From positions 1 through 64,000 of IMG/VR virus record IMGVR_UViG_3300042557_000893: a stretch of DNA of 64,000 bases; one strand, 5' to 3'. Every line of letters begins with the position of its first letter. The stretch's first letter is position 1. The position numbers and the translations under genes are program-made. Of the stretch, positions 8,601-20,600 are shown one piece after another. Source of the DNA: a virus. A model generated the notes under the pieces. It ran no database searches and was not told where the DNA came from. It saw only the letters and a program-made list of their open reading frames with translations.

Positions 8601-11600
8601 TGCCGCGCGTAAGTTCTTGAGGCAATTCAGGTCTTTTTGTTGGACGCTGTACCTCATTGGTCTTCTGCCACTTTTCCCAAAGTTCAGGGTGTGAATCTTT
8701 ATAGCGTACCATAGCACTATCGCGCATACGCTCATAGAAATTGATGTTTACATCATACTCATAGAGCTCATTGAGCTGATCCATGTACTGTGCATACTCA
8801 GGACTCATTTCTTTTGCCTGTTGGCGAAGAGTTCTGATTTCCTGTTCAAGTTCTTGTAAACGCTCAAAGTCGTACTCTTCCAAGAGTATTTCATTACCCT
8901 TGCCTACATCATAGACAATCGTTTCCATTTCAAAGTAGCGTTTCTGCAACTCTTCACGAATAGATTGAGGCAAAGCTTTTTGCAAAGAATAAAATGCTTC
9001 TGTGTAAGGAAGCTGTGCGTTGTCTATCATCCATTGTAGGTACTGGTCTTTGTACTGTTCATATTCAGCAACTTTGTCCAAGTAAATCTGTTTTGCAGCA
9101 GGACCATCTGACTCCGTAGCTTTCATGTGACTGTCAGCTTTAAGAGCACTCATCTCTTTTCTGAAAACTTGCAACTTAAGATTGTATTCTTTAAACGTGT
9201 TTTTGTATGCTTCAGTGTAGGGTGCACTCATATACAGCCGCCGCTGTGTTTTTAACTCACCTTTATCCAGATAAGTATGGTCGCGGTACTCAGAAACTAT
9301 GTCGTTGAGCTCTTCTACAGTGTAACGCTGCAAGAGCGCATCTCGCTTTTGGTCAAACTTCATTGACGCAAAGTTGTTCTGAATAGCAAGACGCGCTTGT
9401 GCTTCTGCATTTTTCAGCATAATAGTAAACGCACTGACCGCTAATTCTGAGTTGGACGCAGAAGAGATAAACTGATCCATAAAAGTATTACGAAACAGCC
9501 CTGAACCTGAAAAAGTACCCTGACTTCCTACATAGTTTTGAGCATTAGGATCTCTAAGACCATTAATGTATTTCTCTAAAAACTCATCATTAAACATATA
9601 TCCGCTTTCCAGCAGTGCTTTTTTTTGCAGGATTTGTCTTTGCAGTTGTTCCATCTGCACCAGTACGCTTGGATCTATACCACCTTGTGCAAGCGTTTCA
9701 GCCACACGTCTTTTATAAGAACTGTCCATAAACATCAATGCCTTGTGCTTAAAAGCTTTGAGAATTGACGCAGATTTGCCTTGTTCTAGGTCTTGTAGTT
9801 GTTGCTCCAGCTTTTTGATTTGTAACTCAAGAACTTCTTTGAGTTCTTTGTTTACATTAGTAAAGATTTTTTCTCCCGGAACTTTTAAAACCTGCACAGC
9901 ATTGTGTAAAGCAGTATGCCTAAACGCTGCTGCAATGTTGTTCAAAGCGCCATCTATTGCAGTAGTCTTAGATTCAAAAAGTTCATTTACTACAAAAGCA
10001 TTTTCAGTATTCTTACTTGCTTCAGTAATAGTTTCTTTTAAAAGATCAAAAACCAGACTCAGTGAATTACTCATCTGGTAGATTTTTAGAATCTCTTGTC
10101 CTTCTTTGCTTATTGCGAGATCAGGAGACAGTACAAACTTATCCATCAAGTTATCTGCAAGGTTGCTAAGTCTTGTGACATCGCGCTCAACTGTATCCAA
10201 AAGGTTTGAGAAATTATACGCAAAAGATAGCTCACTGTCGTCTGTGACCTTGCTTACAATATCCTGGTAAGTGCGCAGTGTGCTGCGGCGTGTTTCAAGT
10301 GCTGCCAACAGTACATTGTCGTTGCCTTCTCTTTTGAGTTTTTCAATCTGTATTAAAGTGTCGTTAAGTTCTGTATTGATAGCTCCCTGTATCTTAGTTT
10401 TGAGAGCTGTGTTTTGTTTTTCAGTAATCTTAAAATCACTGATTAAAGCTTTTCTTTTTGATTCTGCCTGAGCTTCTTCAGAAATAGGGATCTGCTGATC
10501 TACAGTTTTTCTGAAAGAATCAAGTTTTTGATAACCAAAAGTAGGTTCTGTTTTCCAATACCCATTGTTGTTGGGAACATTGGCTCCTTTTGCATAGTCG
10601 TAGTAGTACTTCTCGTCAAAGACATGTATGGCAGCACCTTCAAACTTGCCGTCATCGTCTGTTTCATACATCAGTGCCACAATGCTTTGATCATTGACCT
10701 CTAGGCCATTTTGTATCAGCATGTTTTCATAGACCTTCAATTGCAAAGTCCAAGTGTCATAAGCTGACCGGTTAGTACCTTTGAATGCTGCTTCTGTACC
10801 AGGTTTGTTGTCTACAGTAAAGGTTTTTTCAGCAAGATGAACCAGTGCACCGTCTACGTTCACAGACCTTGTGCCATCTGGATTTGTTTCCATAAGGCGC
10901 TTAACTTTCTTGGTCTTAAAGTCAAACACGTTTACACGTCCTTGAGAGTCAATTAAGAGCAAGTCAAGACGACCCACTACCATGCTGCCTGTCTTTGTGG
11001 TACCTGTAATAGTAACCTCTGGCAGAATCATGAAGCCTTTGTCATTAAAGACTGTGATATGCATAGCAAGACCCCGCGCCATTTCAAACATGGCTTGTTC
11101 AGTGAGGTTGTCAATATTGAAAGGATACTTTTCTTTGTAGTTTTTTAACGCGTTGTCAAAAAACTCTTGTGTAATTACATCATAAATGGCAACACCAGAC
11201 GTAAGACTTTCTACCTGTGCAAGCTCTAAAGCTTCATGCATAAACGTACCAAACAGTTTGAACGCTTCATACTTAGAAGGATCTCCCTTAAAGTCAGAAG
11301 CACCAATAAAGTTTGAAACACTGACCGTCTTTTTGGGAGGCATGCCGTTTTTGACAAGTTGAATATTCTCACGCAAAAACTCCTGTTGCCGCATGTTCAT
11401 TTCCATAAGCTTGTCAAGCGTGACTCTTTGCAAAGGTTTAGCACTAAACCTAGCACGCTGAAGCATTGTCATTTGAGCTATCGCACGCTCCAGTTTAAAC
11501 TCATCTGAACTTTTGCTGATCTGCTCATCTTTTTCTTCAGCTTTTAGACTAGCCAAAAGCCTTTGTGCGTCATAAACATCAGGTGTCTCATTGTTGTTTA

Positions 11601-11688
11601 GGGTGTAAGCCGTCATGGCGTTACCTTCACCTAAAGCATTAACAAGACGCTTCCACTCAGGACTGTCGGGGTAAGGGCATGTGTTCAT
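5650..11688 (-). CDS. Giant cargo-type protein with N-terminal PD-(D/E)XK nuclease motif (2012 aa)
   Basis: The N-terminal part carries a RecB/Cas4-like PD-(D/E)XK signature: a FGTFMHEALELAQ helix (the G..xH..lE motif), then GRLDLLLIDSQG with Asp242, and NVFDFKTKK with Asp256 and Lys258, so the D...DxK catalytic set is present. The rest is mostly long helical, coiled-coil-rich sequence (EQLQRQILQKKALLESG, LEQEIRTLRQQAKEM). An SH3-like patch (GTNVMYQDQIWTVV) lies in the middle and one strong membrane-like segment (LVMAILTMVSMMALMYV) at about residues 1853-1871. The start lies three bases after the stop of the polymerase gene. In crAss-like phages the large proteins next to the polymerase are thought to be virion cargo. 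I infer that this protein is packaged and ejected; nuclease activity is predicted only. Confidence 0.8.
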   Translation of the reverse strand: MNTCPYPDSPEWKRLVNALGEGNAMTAYTLNNNETPDVYDAQRLLASLKAEEKDEQISKSSDEFKLERAIAQMTMLQRARFSAKPLQRVTLDKLMEMNMRQQEFLRENIQLVKNGMPPKKTVSVSNFIGASDFKGDPSKYEAFKLFGTFMHEALELAQVESLTSGVAIYDVITQEFFDNALKNYKEKYPFNIDNLTEQAMFEMARGLAMHITVFNDKGFMILPEVTITGTTKTGSMVVGRLDLLLIDSQGRVNVFDFKTKKVKRLMETNPDGTRSVNVDGALVHLAEKTFTVDNKPGTEAAFKGTNRSAYDTWTLQLKVYENMLIQNGLEVNDQSIVALMYETDDDGKFEGAAIHVFDEKYYYDYAKGANVPNNNGYWKTEPTFGYQKLDSFRKTVDQQIPISEEAQAESKRKALISDFKITEKQNTALKTKIQGAINTELNDTLIQIEKLKREGNDNVLLAALETRRSTLRTYQDIVSKVTDDSELSFAYNFSNLLDTVERDVTRLSNLADNLMDKFVLSPDLAISKEGQEILKIYQMSNSLSLVFDLLKETITEASKNTENAFVVNELFESKTTAIDGALNNIAAAFRHTALHNAVQVLKVPGEKIFTNVNKELKEVLELQIKKLEQQLQDLEQGKSASILKAFKHKALMFMDSSYKRRVAETLAQGGIDPSVLVQMEQLQRQILQKKALLESGYMFNDEFLEKYINGLRDPNAQNYVGSQGTFSGSGLFRNTFMDQFISSASNSELAVSAFTIMLKNAEAQARLAIQNNFASMKFDQKRDALLQRYTVEELNDIVSEYRDHTYLDKGELKTQRRLYMSAPYTEAYKNTFKEYNLKLQVFRKEMSALKADSHMKATESDGPAAKQIYLDKVAEYEQYKDQYLQWMIDNAQLPYTEAFYSLQKALPQSIREELQKRYFEMETIVYDVGKGNEILLEEYDFERLQELEQEIRTLRQQAKEMSPEYAQYMDQLNELYEYDVNINFYERMRDSAMVRYKDSHPELWEKWQKTNEVQRPTKRPELPQELTRGTNVMYQDQIWTVVTERAAGSVDLVNEDGETVVAMRNDLQMLNWHEQLGLLYDAKAAIAGSDPEIKELMDERNAILRQYKVGGRLQPKFMSEDHVTRLDEIAGLIEEIMLEKRNTGMLDIQQKAQLVQISNEIKKISEKRLAQGYLDTFDEKLKILYAAQREMITAENDLATATTKADKKEIDAAQTALSKAEANFSKKEKEFRTWYNLHHNNKYQSVTTGYDVRQNALPKSYNFENLPVESLYSLYMETVPHPKYKIKRIKESAKNPDFLQSPEGIPMPKTVMQNSDGQYVIRPGFESSPNISNKYRKLMADPELFSFYNDLMTMYFDIQQKVEGRKMGYLVPGFAASTVENIARKGLVGSLNGEYQKFAENTWRTHSKIDQVDGMYGDLNGKLRHRFTEQLPEELQTRDAIGAIMKYTVEAQHNIAMQKVAPAVEQYIAFFEMQLTNLRKEVGTGKKFMTEPDEKGNSIQVNMQERVEELETMLSILNFEKRKFLYGQSKSGAAGDRAINKKLNSALAYSSFIRIGFDLVNQTKNYISGNVQAFIAAGGLASDQYSRKDYMWAKSKVYGYNGFLHNYFADFGKIGDVSESTMLYRFFNPAQKDFLGYMNEVTGGRKRKVASHMTSIQELGFMFQDKGDTEIAVTVMYAVMNNNRYRVIAGKDPQGNNIYQKDANGEDVMIPVHEIYYKDNTGQLQRRQDVEYDQEDENRVRNIIYSEMRRTQGNYAKADQTKLEESPIGTIVMFFRKYLVPQLLNRFGYLRPNWEAGEAALGYWRAVGIVFRNYGPGYAMKHWIRGSKHMSKTNQNQLGELLSRKMDQASRDALVMAILTMVSMMALMYVRKKNDEDEELSFLEGNAIRILWGVKGEATSMFPVGGGSQEYIKNFTTAVPLVREFTALQRLGSHTFYYGQAMLMNGGQEPDPMYDSEYYQEIWKDAFYSRKSGVYEKGDPKIAKDFMDLTGLKNFRDFADPNYRIDIMKRNQ

Positions 11689-11691
11689 AGG

Positions 11692-14600
11692 TTATAGGCA
11701 CTTGATTTTTTCCAGGATCTGATTTGTTGGGGTAGAAGCTCTGAGGTTTGCAATCATTGCCGCAGCAGCTTGTCTGAAACTCTCTTTAGAAAGACGCTTG
11801 CTAGACTGGTTGTAAAGATAGTCAACAACCGGTTGTGTAAGGTTTAGATTGTTCATGTCCATTGTCACATTTCTATTCTGAGAAGCCAGTTCAAGTACTG
11901 CAACACGGTCGCCGTTGTTCTCTTGCCATTGCATGGCTTTATTAGTAGTCATAGAGATGATGGTGTTCTTAGGTGTCACCAAATACTGAGAGCCTTTGTA
12001 GTCTACTAGAACTGCTTTACTACCAGGAATCGCTGTAAGGTTAGAAGCAGACACTGACTTTTTAGAAGCAGGGCCCTCTAAAGTGGGATTGTAAACCTGC
12101 ACGGTACTATTACTGTTTATCTTAGTCACTATGAAAGTCTCGTTGTTGAACTTGACAAATTGACCTGGTTCAATAACTGCTTCTGTCTGTTGTTCTACAG
12201 GTGTTGCCTGCATCATGCTGAGAAGCATGTCTGTAGCATCCGGCATGCTAGTCATCTCTTCTTGAGGTGCTTGTGCTGCAGAAGTTAATGCTGTTGCTTT
12301 ACTCCATCTAGAATAACCATTTAATCTTTCTTCTGTATAGCCGTTCTTTTGCAGATATTCTGCAACAAGCTGATCTGACAGATTTCCTTTTTCATACTGA
12401 TTACCTACTCTAAATGAAGCATTTGCTTTTATAGCTGCATTTAATAAAGATTTATACTTAGTGCTTAGAGTTTCAATAATTTGTTCGCGAGTCACACCTC
12501 TAAATAAACCGCTTCCTGATACCATTACAATGTCAGTTTCAGTGTAGTTTCCAGTGTTAGCTTTATTTCCCCAAGCTTCTTTGTACTTTTTAGTAGAGCT
12601 TACAGCTGCATTGCCTGACTGAAAACCAATATACTGAGTAGATTCTTCAGCCATCTGAATATCTTTAGCTGCGTTGCCAGACATGTCTGTGGGTTTAACT
12701 CCTGCTGTTATTAATGGGTTTTCTTTTTTAACACTAACAGGAGCTTGAGCACCTTGTTCACCACTAACAAATTCTTTAAATCCTTCTATATCTTGTTTAC
12801 TACCTAATATATTATATTCAGTAGTAGGTTCACTTTTAATATCTTCAAGCATTTGCTTATAAGATGCAGCATGTCTATCAATAGTTTCATCAGAAACAGC
12901 AGCTCTGTTTTCACTTCTTGCTAATTGTGCTTTAATTCTTTGTTTAGCTAATTCTGGATTTAATTCCATTAGCTTATATTGAATATTAGCAGTAGGTATT
13001 TCTTTTTTAATAGCTTCTATAAAAGGTAATCTTTTATCTTTGGTAATATTAGTAGTATCAAATACAACTTGTTTACCTTGTTTTATAGCTTGTACAGCTC
13101 GGTTAGCAGCTTCAATATAAATTTCTTTATCTTTAGATTTATCATTAATATCACCTGTAAATTCAACTCTCATTGCATCAGGTTCTATAATTACTAAATT
13201 TTCTTGAGGTAAAGATTTTATAAATGTAGATTTACCACTACCACTTGTACCTATTGGTAATATAACATCAGGTTGCTTAGTATCAAGATATTGAGAGTAT
13301 AGTTGTTGAGCTTGTTGTTTTTGTTGTGGGGTTATATTATACTTTACTAAGTCTTTTGCTGAAACACCGTTTTTTGTAAAAAAACCATCTTTATCTTGTT
13401 TATATCCTAATTCTAATAATCTATCAATAAATACTTGGTATTGTTTATTTTTTAAATCTCTTGAATCAAAAGCTACAAAATCAAAATTTTCAGCGTTTAT
13501 ATCTTTTAAAGTACTTTCAATTTGGTTTTTTCTTAAAACTTCATTTGTAAATATAATACTCAATTTTCTTTGGTATATCTCATCATTGGTTCTTTTACTA
13601 AACCCTAAAGCTTCATATACAGCATTAGCTAATTCAGGATTAGATTCAAATAGTTCTTCTACTCCTGGTTTTACTTGTGCAGGTTGTGTTGTAGCAGGTT
13701 TTGTTGCGACAGGTGCCGGTGCAGCAACAGCAGGAAGCTTTGCTTTGTTAGTTGTGTAAGCAACGTACTTCTCAATCTCTTGCTTAGACATACCTATAGG
13801 TGACATAAGTCCAGTGGAGACAACAGCAGGAATAGCTTTGTACTTGGCAATGCTGCCTTCTACGCTGGACGCGCCAGTACCTGTGATAGACCTGAACATA
13901 CTCTCACCAAAGTTCTGATATTCTACTTGTTCACCTACACCTTGCAGTAAGTATGTTATACTTTCTTGTCTGCTGTCAATCTTGAACATCAAAGGAAACT
14001 TGTAAACGCCAGGTTTGCCAAATACGCGTTTTACACCAAAGTTCTTTCCTAGTTCAAACATGGTATCATCGTTTGCCTCTGGTATTAATGCTGGCTTTGA
14101 CATGTCAAGTGTGATTTCACTGACCACTTCACCAGCTGCGTTTCTGTTCTGAGGTGTGTATCCTTTTGATGCGTTTTTGGGTGCTTGACCCATAAATTCC
14201 ATCAACACATTGCTTGCAATACTAATACGCTCATTATCTGTAGCTGTTTCAGAAAACCTAAAAGACTGCATGAAGCTTCTGTCTTTTGCAAAAGAGAATT
14301 GTCTTGCAATCCTGATCTTGTTGTTGTTTGCCTCCTGACTGGCTGCATCTGCCATAAGCATGAAGACCTCGTCAAAAAAGTTGTACACGTCTGCCTCTGT
14401 AGCTTCATTACCTAAGATGCTTTTTACAGCACTCATCAGTTTTACACGATTACCCTTTGCATTCTCAAGCGCTTTTACAAAGTCATTAATGTAAGGGGAG
14501 AAAGGTCGCATCATCTCTGTAGGAAGAAGTTGTAAGAACGAACCTGACTTGTACATGAGACCTGTTTTGGCAAGCTCGTAATAGAAAAGCTTTTTGGCAA

Positions 14601-17600
14601 AAAGGTTTTCTTTGATCATGAGCGCGTATGCGTCGTCTGTTACATCGGATGCGTAGCTACCTGAAATGTTTGCTTTAGTGACCAGTTTAAGACCTCTTTC
14701 TGTGATCTTTACGCCTTTTTCTGTAAAAGCAGCAGCGTCGCCATTTTCACTGACCAATAACTGTAAGAACTTGTTGTCAGGATACTTCTGTAGCATCTGT
14801 TCTACTTCGTCCTTTAAATTGTTAGTAAAAAAATACACTGCTTTAAATGCATCACGCAGGTTTTGATCATCCCGTGCAAGCAGGTTGTCTATAGCCTCAA
14901 CGCCCGTTGTTCTAGATCCTGGCATCAAACGCTGGTACTGACGAAGAGCAATATAGCTGGTGATCATCTTTGCAATGGTGCTCTTATCTTCAAAGACCTC
15001 CTCAAACAGTTGCTTGACCGGCGCAAAAAAGCTTGTTCTTTCCAGAAACAACTTAGAAGACTGCTCATTCAAATCTTGCATGGCCTCAAAAAGATACTTG
15101 AATACCTGGTCATCCTCAAAGATTTTACTTACAGACTCACTTGTAAAAATGCTGTTCTCGCCGTCTTTAGCAAGATCAGTCATGTTTTTAAGTAGCTTGT
15201 CAAAAGTTACAAACCTGGGGTTTAGTTTCTTAAACGTGTTCAGAATGCTTCCTGCTCTTTGAACAGCAAACTGCTGTTGTGCCTGACTTGCATAGTAGCT
15301 GAGAAGAACGATGCGCTGAGCATCTTCGCTTAAATTTTCAACTGTGTTGGTGTCATTGTTTACAGCTTTGACATCATACCCAATTTCTTTAGATGTGAGA
15401 GTATTGCTATTAACCTTGGCGGCATCTAGTTTTTGAGCCTTAAAGCTAAGTGCAATGTTTTCTTTTTTCAGTGCAATATCATAAGACTTAGAAAGAGGAG
15501 AAACAACACCAGCGTTTTTCAATTCTTCAAGAACACCAGGATTTTCTTTTACCAGTTTTGCAATCTGATTTTTGACTTCTTGATGTAAAAACTTTGAACT
15601 GTTGACATCAGAACTGCTGATGGCGTACTTAGTAGCCTGGACTGCTTCAACAGCGTTTTTTACTTCTGGTAGGAAGTTAAACCCAACTGCAAACGTAGGC
15701 GAAAGACCCAGTCCTATCATTACAAGCGTGGTGCCTACGTTTTCTTCGTTCATGCCCAATGCAGAAGGTATAGGTTTTTTCATACCATCTGCAAACATGC
15801 CCAGGATGTTTCCTATGCTTGCAATAACGCGCTGGTTTTCCTCACTCAGAGTACCAAAGTTGGTGTATTTCCTCAAAGTAAGGTCATACTCAGTGTCACC
15901 GGTTTCTGTTTTACCTTTTTCAACTGCGATCTGAAACTGCCAAATGACGTTTTCAGAGTTTAGCTCAAGACCAAACTGTGAAGCCAGTGCTACAAACTTG
16001 TTGATATTGGCTGCAATACCAATACCTGACTTGTACACACCACTGATGTTCTTTGTGGCAACCACACCATCAATGGACAAGTGATTGTAACCACCACCCA
16101 TCTGCTTAACGTCTCTTCCAAATTCTTCAGCAATGTCTTCAAAAGCCTGCACTGAAGAACGCTCGTTGATGTATAGATAATTAAACACTGCTTCGTTTGA
16201 CAAAATGTCCATCATAGAGCGCAGGTTGGCGTTCTGAAAAGCAGGGCGCGTTACCTTTTTGTACTTAGGATTGGCAAGAAAGTTCTCCAGTGTCACTGGC
16301 AGACCAAGCTTTTCAAATGCCGCCAGTACAGCGTCGTAGTTCTTGAGCGTATCAACGTCTTCTGAAAGTCTTTCTGCAGTGTATCCTACAAAAGTCTTGG
16401 CATTGTCAGAAGGTTTATAGCTCTCACCCATCGCTTCAATCTTAGCAAGCTCTGACTTAACCAACATCTTTGCGTCGTCGTCTTTGCTCATGTACTCTAC
16501 AAACTCGGTGTAACGACCCGCGTCTTCAGAACTGTAAGCGCTGTAGTCTCCATAGAGTACAGGGTTGTCATCAGCATTAAAGTAATGCGCAAGTGTCTGC
16601 CCGTACAAACTGTCAACGTCAAAGTCAGAACCTGCCAACAAGTGTACAAAATGCGGTACAATAATACCGTTCAGGTTTGCACTGTCAATAAAGTCTACAA
16701 CCTTAAGTACGATCATAGATCGCTTATCCTCTGTAGGGATACGCGTTGCAAACATCTTGGTCAGCTGCTTCATGTAAAACTCCTCATGTTCTTTGTTTCT
16801 GAACTGAGGCTTGGGCACAATTGCTTCAACAAAGTAGGTCTTGGTGCCATCGGCATTTGTCTCTACAGACACCCCTAAAGGACGCGTTTTGACATTAGGA
16901 TACCTGGCAGGGTTCCTGCGGTAGTCTTCACTGCGAATGATGTTGCCATCCATGTCTGTCATTAGGTCATACCCAAAAGAAGACATGTGAATACTCTTAA
17001 AGCCAGAACGCTTTTCATCAGTGATATGCTTAGAGTACTGTGAGAAGAAATAATACTCCAGCATGTTACGTATTCCTGGCAGGTTGGGCGAGTGCACCGG
17101 TGTGCCATCAACATTCAGATCAAACAGCTTAAGCGTGTTTACTGGTGCTCCCTGAGACTCCAAAGAAGTTCTGATAAGGGTAAAAATTTTACCTACTTCA
17201 AAGTCGCCGTCCTTACGCAAAATTGTCTTTAAATTAATTAAGTTTGACTCACCGACGTCTTTAAGTGTACGCTGATAAGTTCTCAGAATAGTGGCAACTT
17301 TTTCCATAGATTTTTGCTCACTCTCTGCAATGTCTCTTCCAGAGGCGCGCATGATTTCAGCAATATTTAAAAGGTCTGCAGCTATCAGCGCTTTGGCCTG
17401 TACAGAAAACTTAGCTGTGTCTTTGACACCTGATGTTTCTACCTGCAGAAACTTATAGCGGTTGTCAACAGCCACAGAAGACATTTCAAGGTTTATGTAA
17501 CTTCCTTCTGTAAGCTTTTGACTTTCAGTAAAGATATCAACAGGTAGCAGTGTAGCGTTTTTAGACGCAGTGGTGTCCATCAAGTGATCTATCTGGTGGA

Positions 17601-20600
17601 ACTCCATGGCGTTCAACAGATCATGCAGTATTTTGCGAGAAGGAATAGGCTTATAGTACTTATGTATCTCCTGCATGTTAACCTTTATCTGTGTCATAAA
17701 TGGTGCAGGATCCAGACCAGCAATTTTCGCCTCTTTTGCAGCATCCCTTAAAGAATAGACTTCTGCGTAAAGCATGTGAATAGTGTCCTGTGCTTTTTTG
17801 ATGTATTCCCTTTTTCTTTCAGGAGACACAAGAACTTCTTCAGGGATAACAAACACAGACACATCGTTACGGTCAATGTGAACCTCAGACTGTTTATGAT
17901 ACGCATTGCGCGTTGAAGTCACTGTCTTTTTAGAGTTGTTTACAATGTTGTTTCTCTCAAGCAATGATATTTCATCTGCAGTAAGCTTGCGATAGTGCTT
18001 TGCTATCATTAGTTCTGCAGCCTCTGCACTCAGACGACCCATGGCATCGTGCATATCCATCTGGTGCATTAGTGTAGAAAAACTCTGACCATCAAAAACC
18101 TCACGCATCATGTCACCATACTTAATGGTTCTTTCAATACCTGTGCTTGGGTCAGTAATTCTTTCTTTTACGCCGCTCTGTGCTTTAGCAAAGTCAGCAA
18201 TTAAGATGTCACGCAGGTTTTCAGAAAGCCTTTCATCACCCAGGATCTCATCTGCGTTGTAATAAGGCCCGTACATTGGGTAGGTCTCATGTATAAAAGC
18301 TTTGATCGTATTGATGTACGCAACTTTGTGATCGCCGCGTTTAGGCGTAGATCCTGCAGCAAGTTGTTTTTTCTGACGCTTGAAATAATCAGAAGGATCT
18401 TTTACGTTCATGGCACTGTCACCATCCAGCAAGTCATTTACTGTAAGTGAGTTAGCCCAGAAGTTAAAAAACGCATCTGCTACAAAACCTTCCATGTTTT
18501 CCTGTTTAGGAATTTCTATAGGCTTAATCTCTGAACCTTTTAGTTTTTCGCCATAGTTTTTAGGAGTTTTATAGTACTTGTTTTCAAGAACGTTTTCTTG
18601 TTTTCTTCCATCTACTATGAGTACAGGTGCAATAAATTCTGAGGTGTATCTTGTAATAGTTCCGTCAGTTCCTGTTTGAATATATACTGCACCAGTAGCA
18701 GTTCTTAAAGGTCGTTTTTCTTTCTTTAAAACTTGCAGTTCGACTAAACGATCAAGATGTTTTTGTAACGCCTGCTGAGCATAGGTGTTCAATTGGTTAC
18801 GAAGTGTAACCATTACATCTTCAGGCAGTTCTTCAAACTTAGTACCTGCAAAAGCAAAATCACGCAAACCTGTGTTGGTGTCGTTGGTGACCAGTTCTGC
18901 GTTTGCCTGAAAAAAATCTGGTATCTTGCCAATAAAGTTGTATGCACGCAAGTCTGTGCTATCAACTTCTGCCTTTGTCACATCATCTTTTTGATGTGTA
19001 GCGTTAAACTTCAAAATCAGACTGTGCTTTTCTCCTGCGTCAAAGACCTGTTTTCTTTCAAGTCTTTTGTTGTACTCACGCTGAATACGATTGTATTCCT
19101 GACGCACAGCATTTGTAAGTGTGTCTGTTATTTTAAGGTGTCCATCTTTTGTTTTTAGCATGCCTTTATTATCAGCATACTGCTCATATAATGCAGAAAT
19201 CAAAAAGTTAGTCTGCGATGACTCAAGCTGTGAAAAACTTCTCAGGTAAGTTTGTATCTCAACAAGTTTGTCTTTTCCTTCAGCGTCTTTGATAACTTGT
19301 TTGTGAGAGGTTCTGTTCAGAAAAGAAAGAAGGTGTGTGATATACATTGACTTGCTGTCAATGTTTTTAAAACTTTTACCAGGTTTGAACTTGCCGTCAA
19401 ACACCTGGTTTACTCCACCAAACATTGCAACGCGGAAGTTGCGTAAGAACAATTCCTGCTTTGCTTTGAAAGTAGCGTTGCCTTCTGGATCAAGCAAAAC
19501 ACCCATTGCTGGATTGTCTTTGAACCAGTCGTTAACATACTCTTCAAAGTAAGGATCCTCTCTTAGCGTTTCTTCCAATCCTTTTCTTCTTAATGTTTGC
19601 GCCAAACGTAGCGCTGGCGTGTAACTCACAAACCGGTAACGCGACTTGTTTTCTGAGTCTTTAACTGTACTCTGTATACCTTGTGGGTCATATTTGACCA
19701 TGTAAGCAGCTGCTCTGCGTAAAATAACATTGAAACGATCTACTGTCAGTTCAGCATTTTTGTCTTTAGTTATATACCTTGCAAAAGCGTCATGATTATT
19801 TTGGTTGTTGACAGCTTCTTTAATAATTTGTAAGATGCTTAAAAAAAAGTCTTTTTCAAAAAAGATTCCTTCAGCAATCATCTGTTCATGACTGTTGTAA
19901 TGATCTACAACTTCTTTGCTAAGCTGCGTGTTGTCATGCACTACATTGTTTTGCGTCTTGTCTATTGCAAGCAATGATAAACGTATCAGAGACTTGGGCA
20001 CGTTAATACCTACAGCATTCATAAGCGTGTGCAACTCACTTGTGAGTTCTTCAAGCTTTTCACCCTGGTTATCACTGTCTAAAATAAAATTGCTTTCATA
20101 AATTGTTCTTGATAGAGTACTCAAGTCCTGTGCAGCTTTAAGATATGCTTCATCTTTTGCAGAAGAAGCGTGCTTGGTCTTAATGCTTGTAATAATCTGT
20201 GTCTTGCGGAGGTTGATATCCTGAAACAAAACCTGGTCCTTTATAGTATATGAACTGGTTTCTGTACCCATATCCATACCTGATGGGTCAGTTTTTTTAT
20301 TGGTATAAACAGTAGTAGTGATAAAGTCAAGCTCAGTAGTATCCAGCGCATCAATCATCATATTGTAAAGTTGCTGATTGCTTTGGGGTCTACCGCTGCT
20401 GTCCATGTTTGTGAACTTGTGCAGCTTGTCGTAAATGTTGTCAAGATCATCTGCCAGCAAGTTGTTTCCATCATAGCGTGCAGTATTGGCAACAACCTTA
20501 ATATGATCAATGATATTGTCTACTTCAACATCTGATGTAACGCTCATAAGTACACCAAACATCTGGTTACCGTTTGCAAGACGTGGCAGCGTAATGCCCA

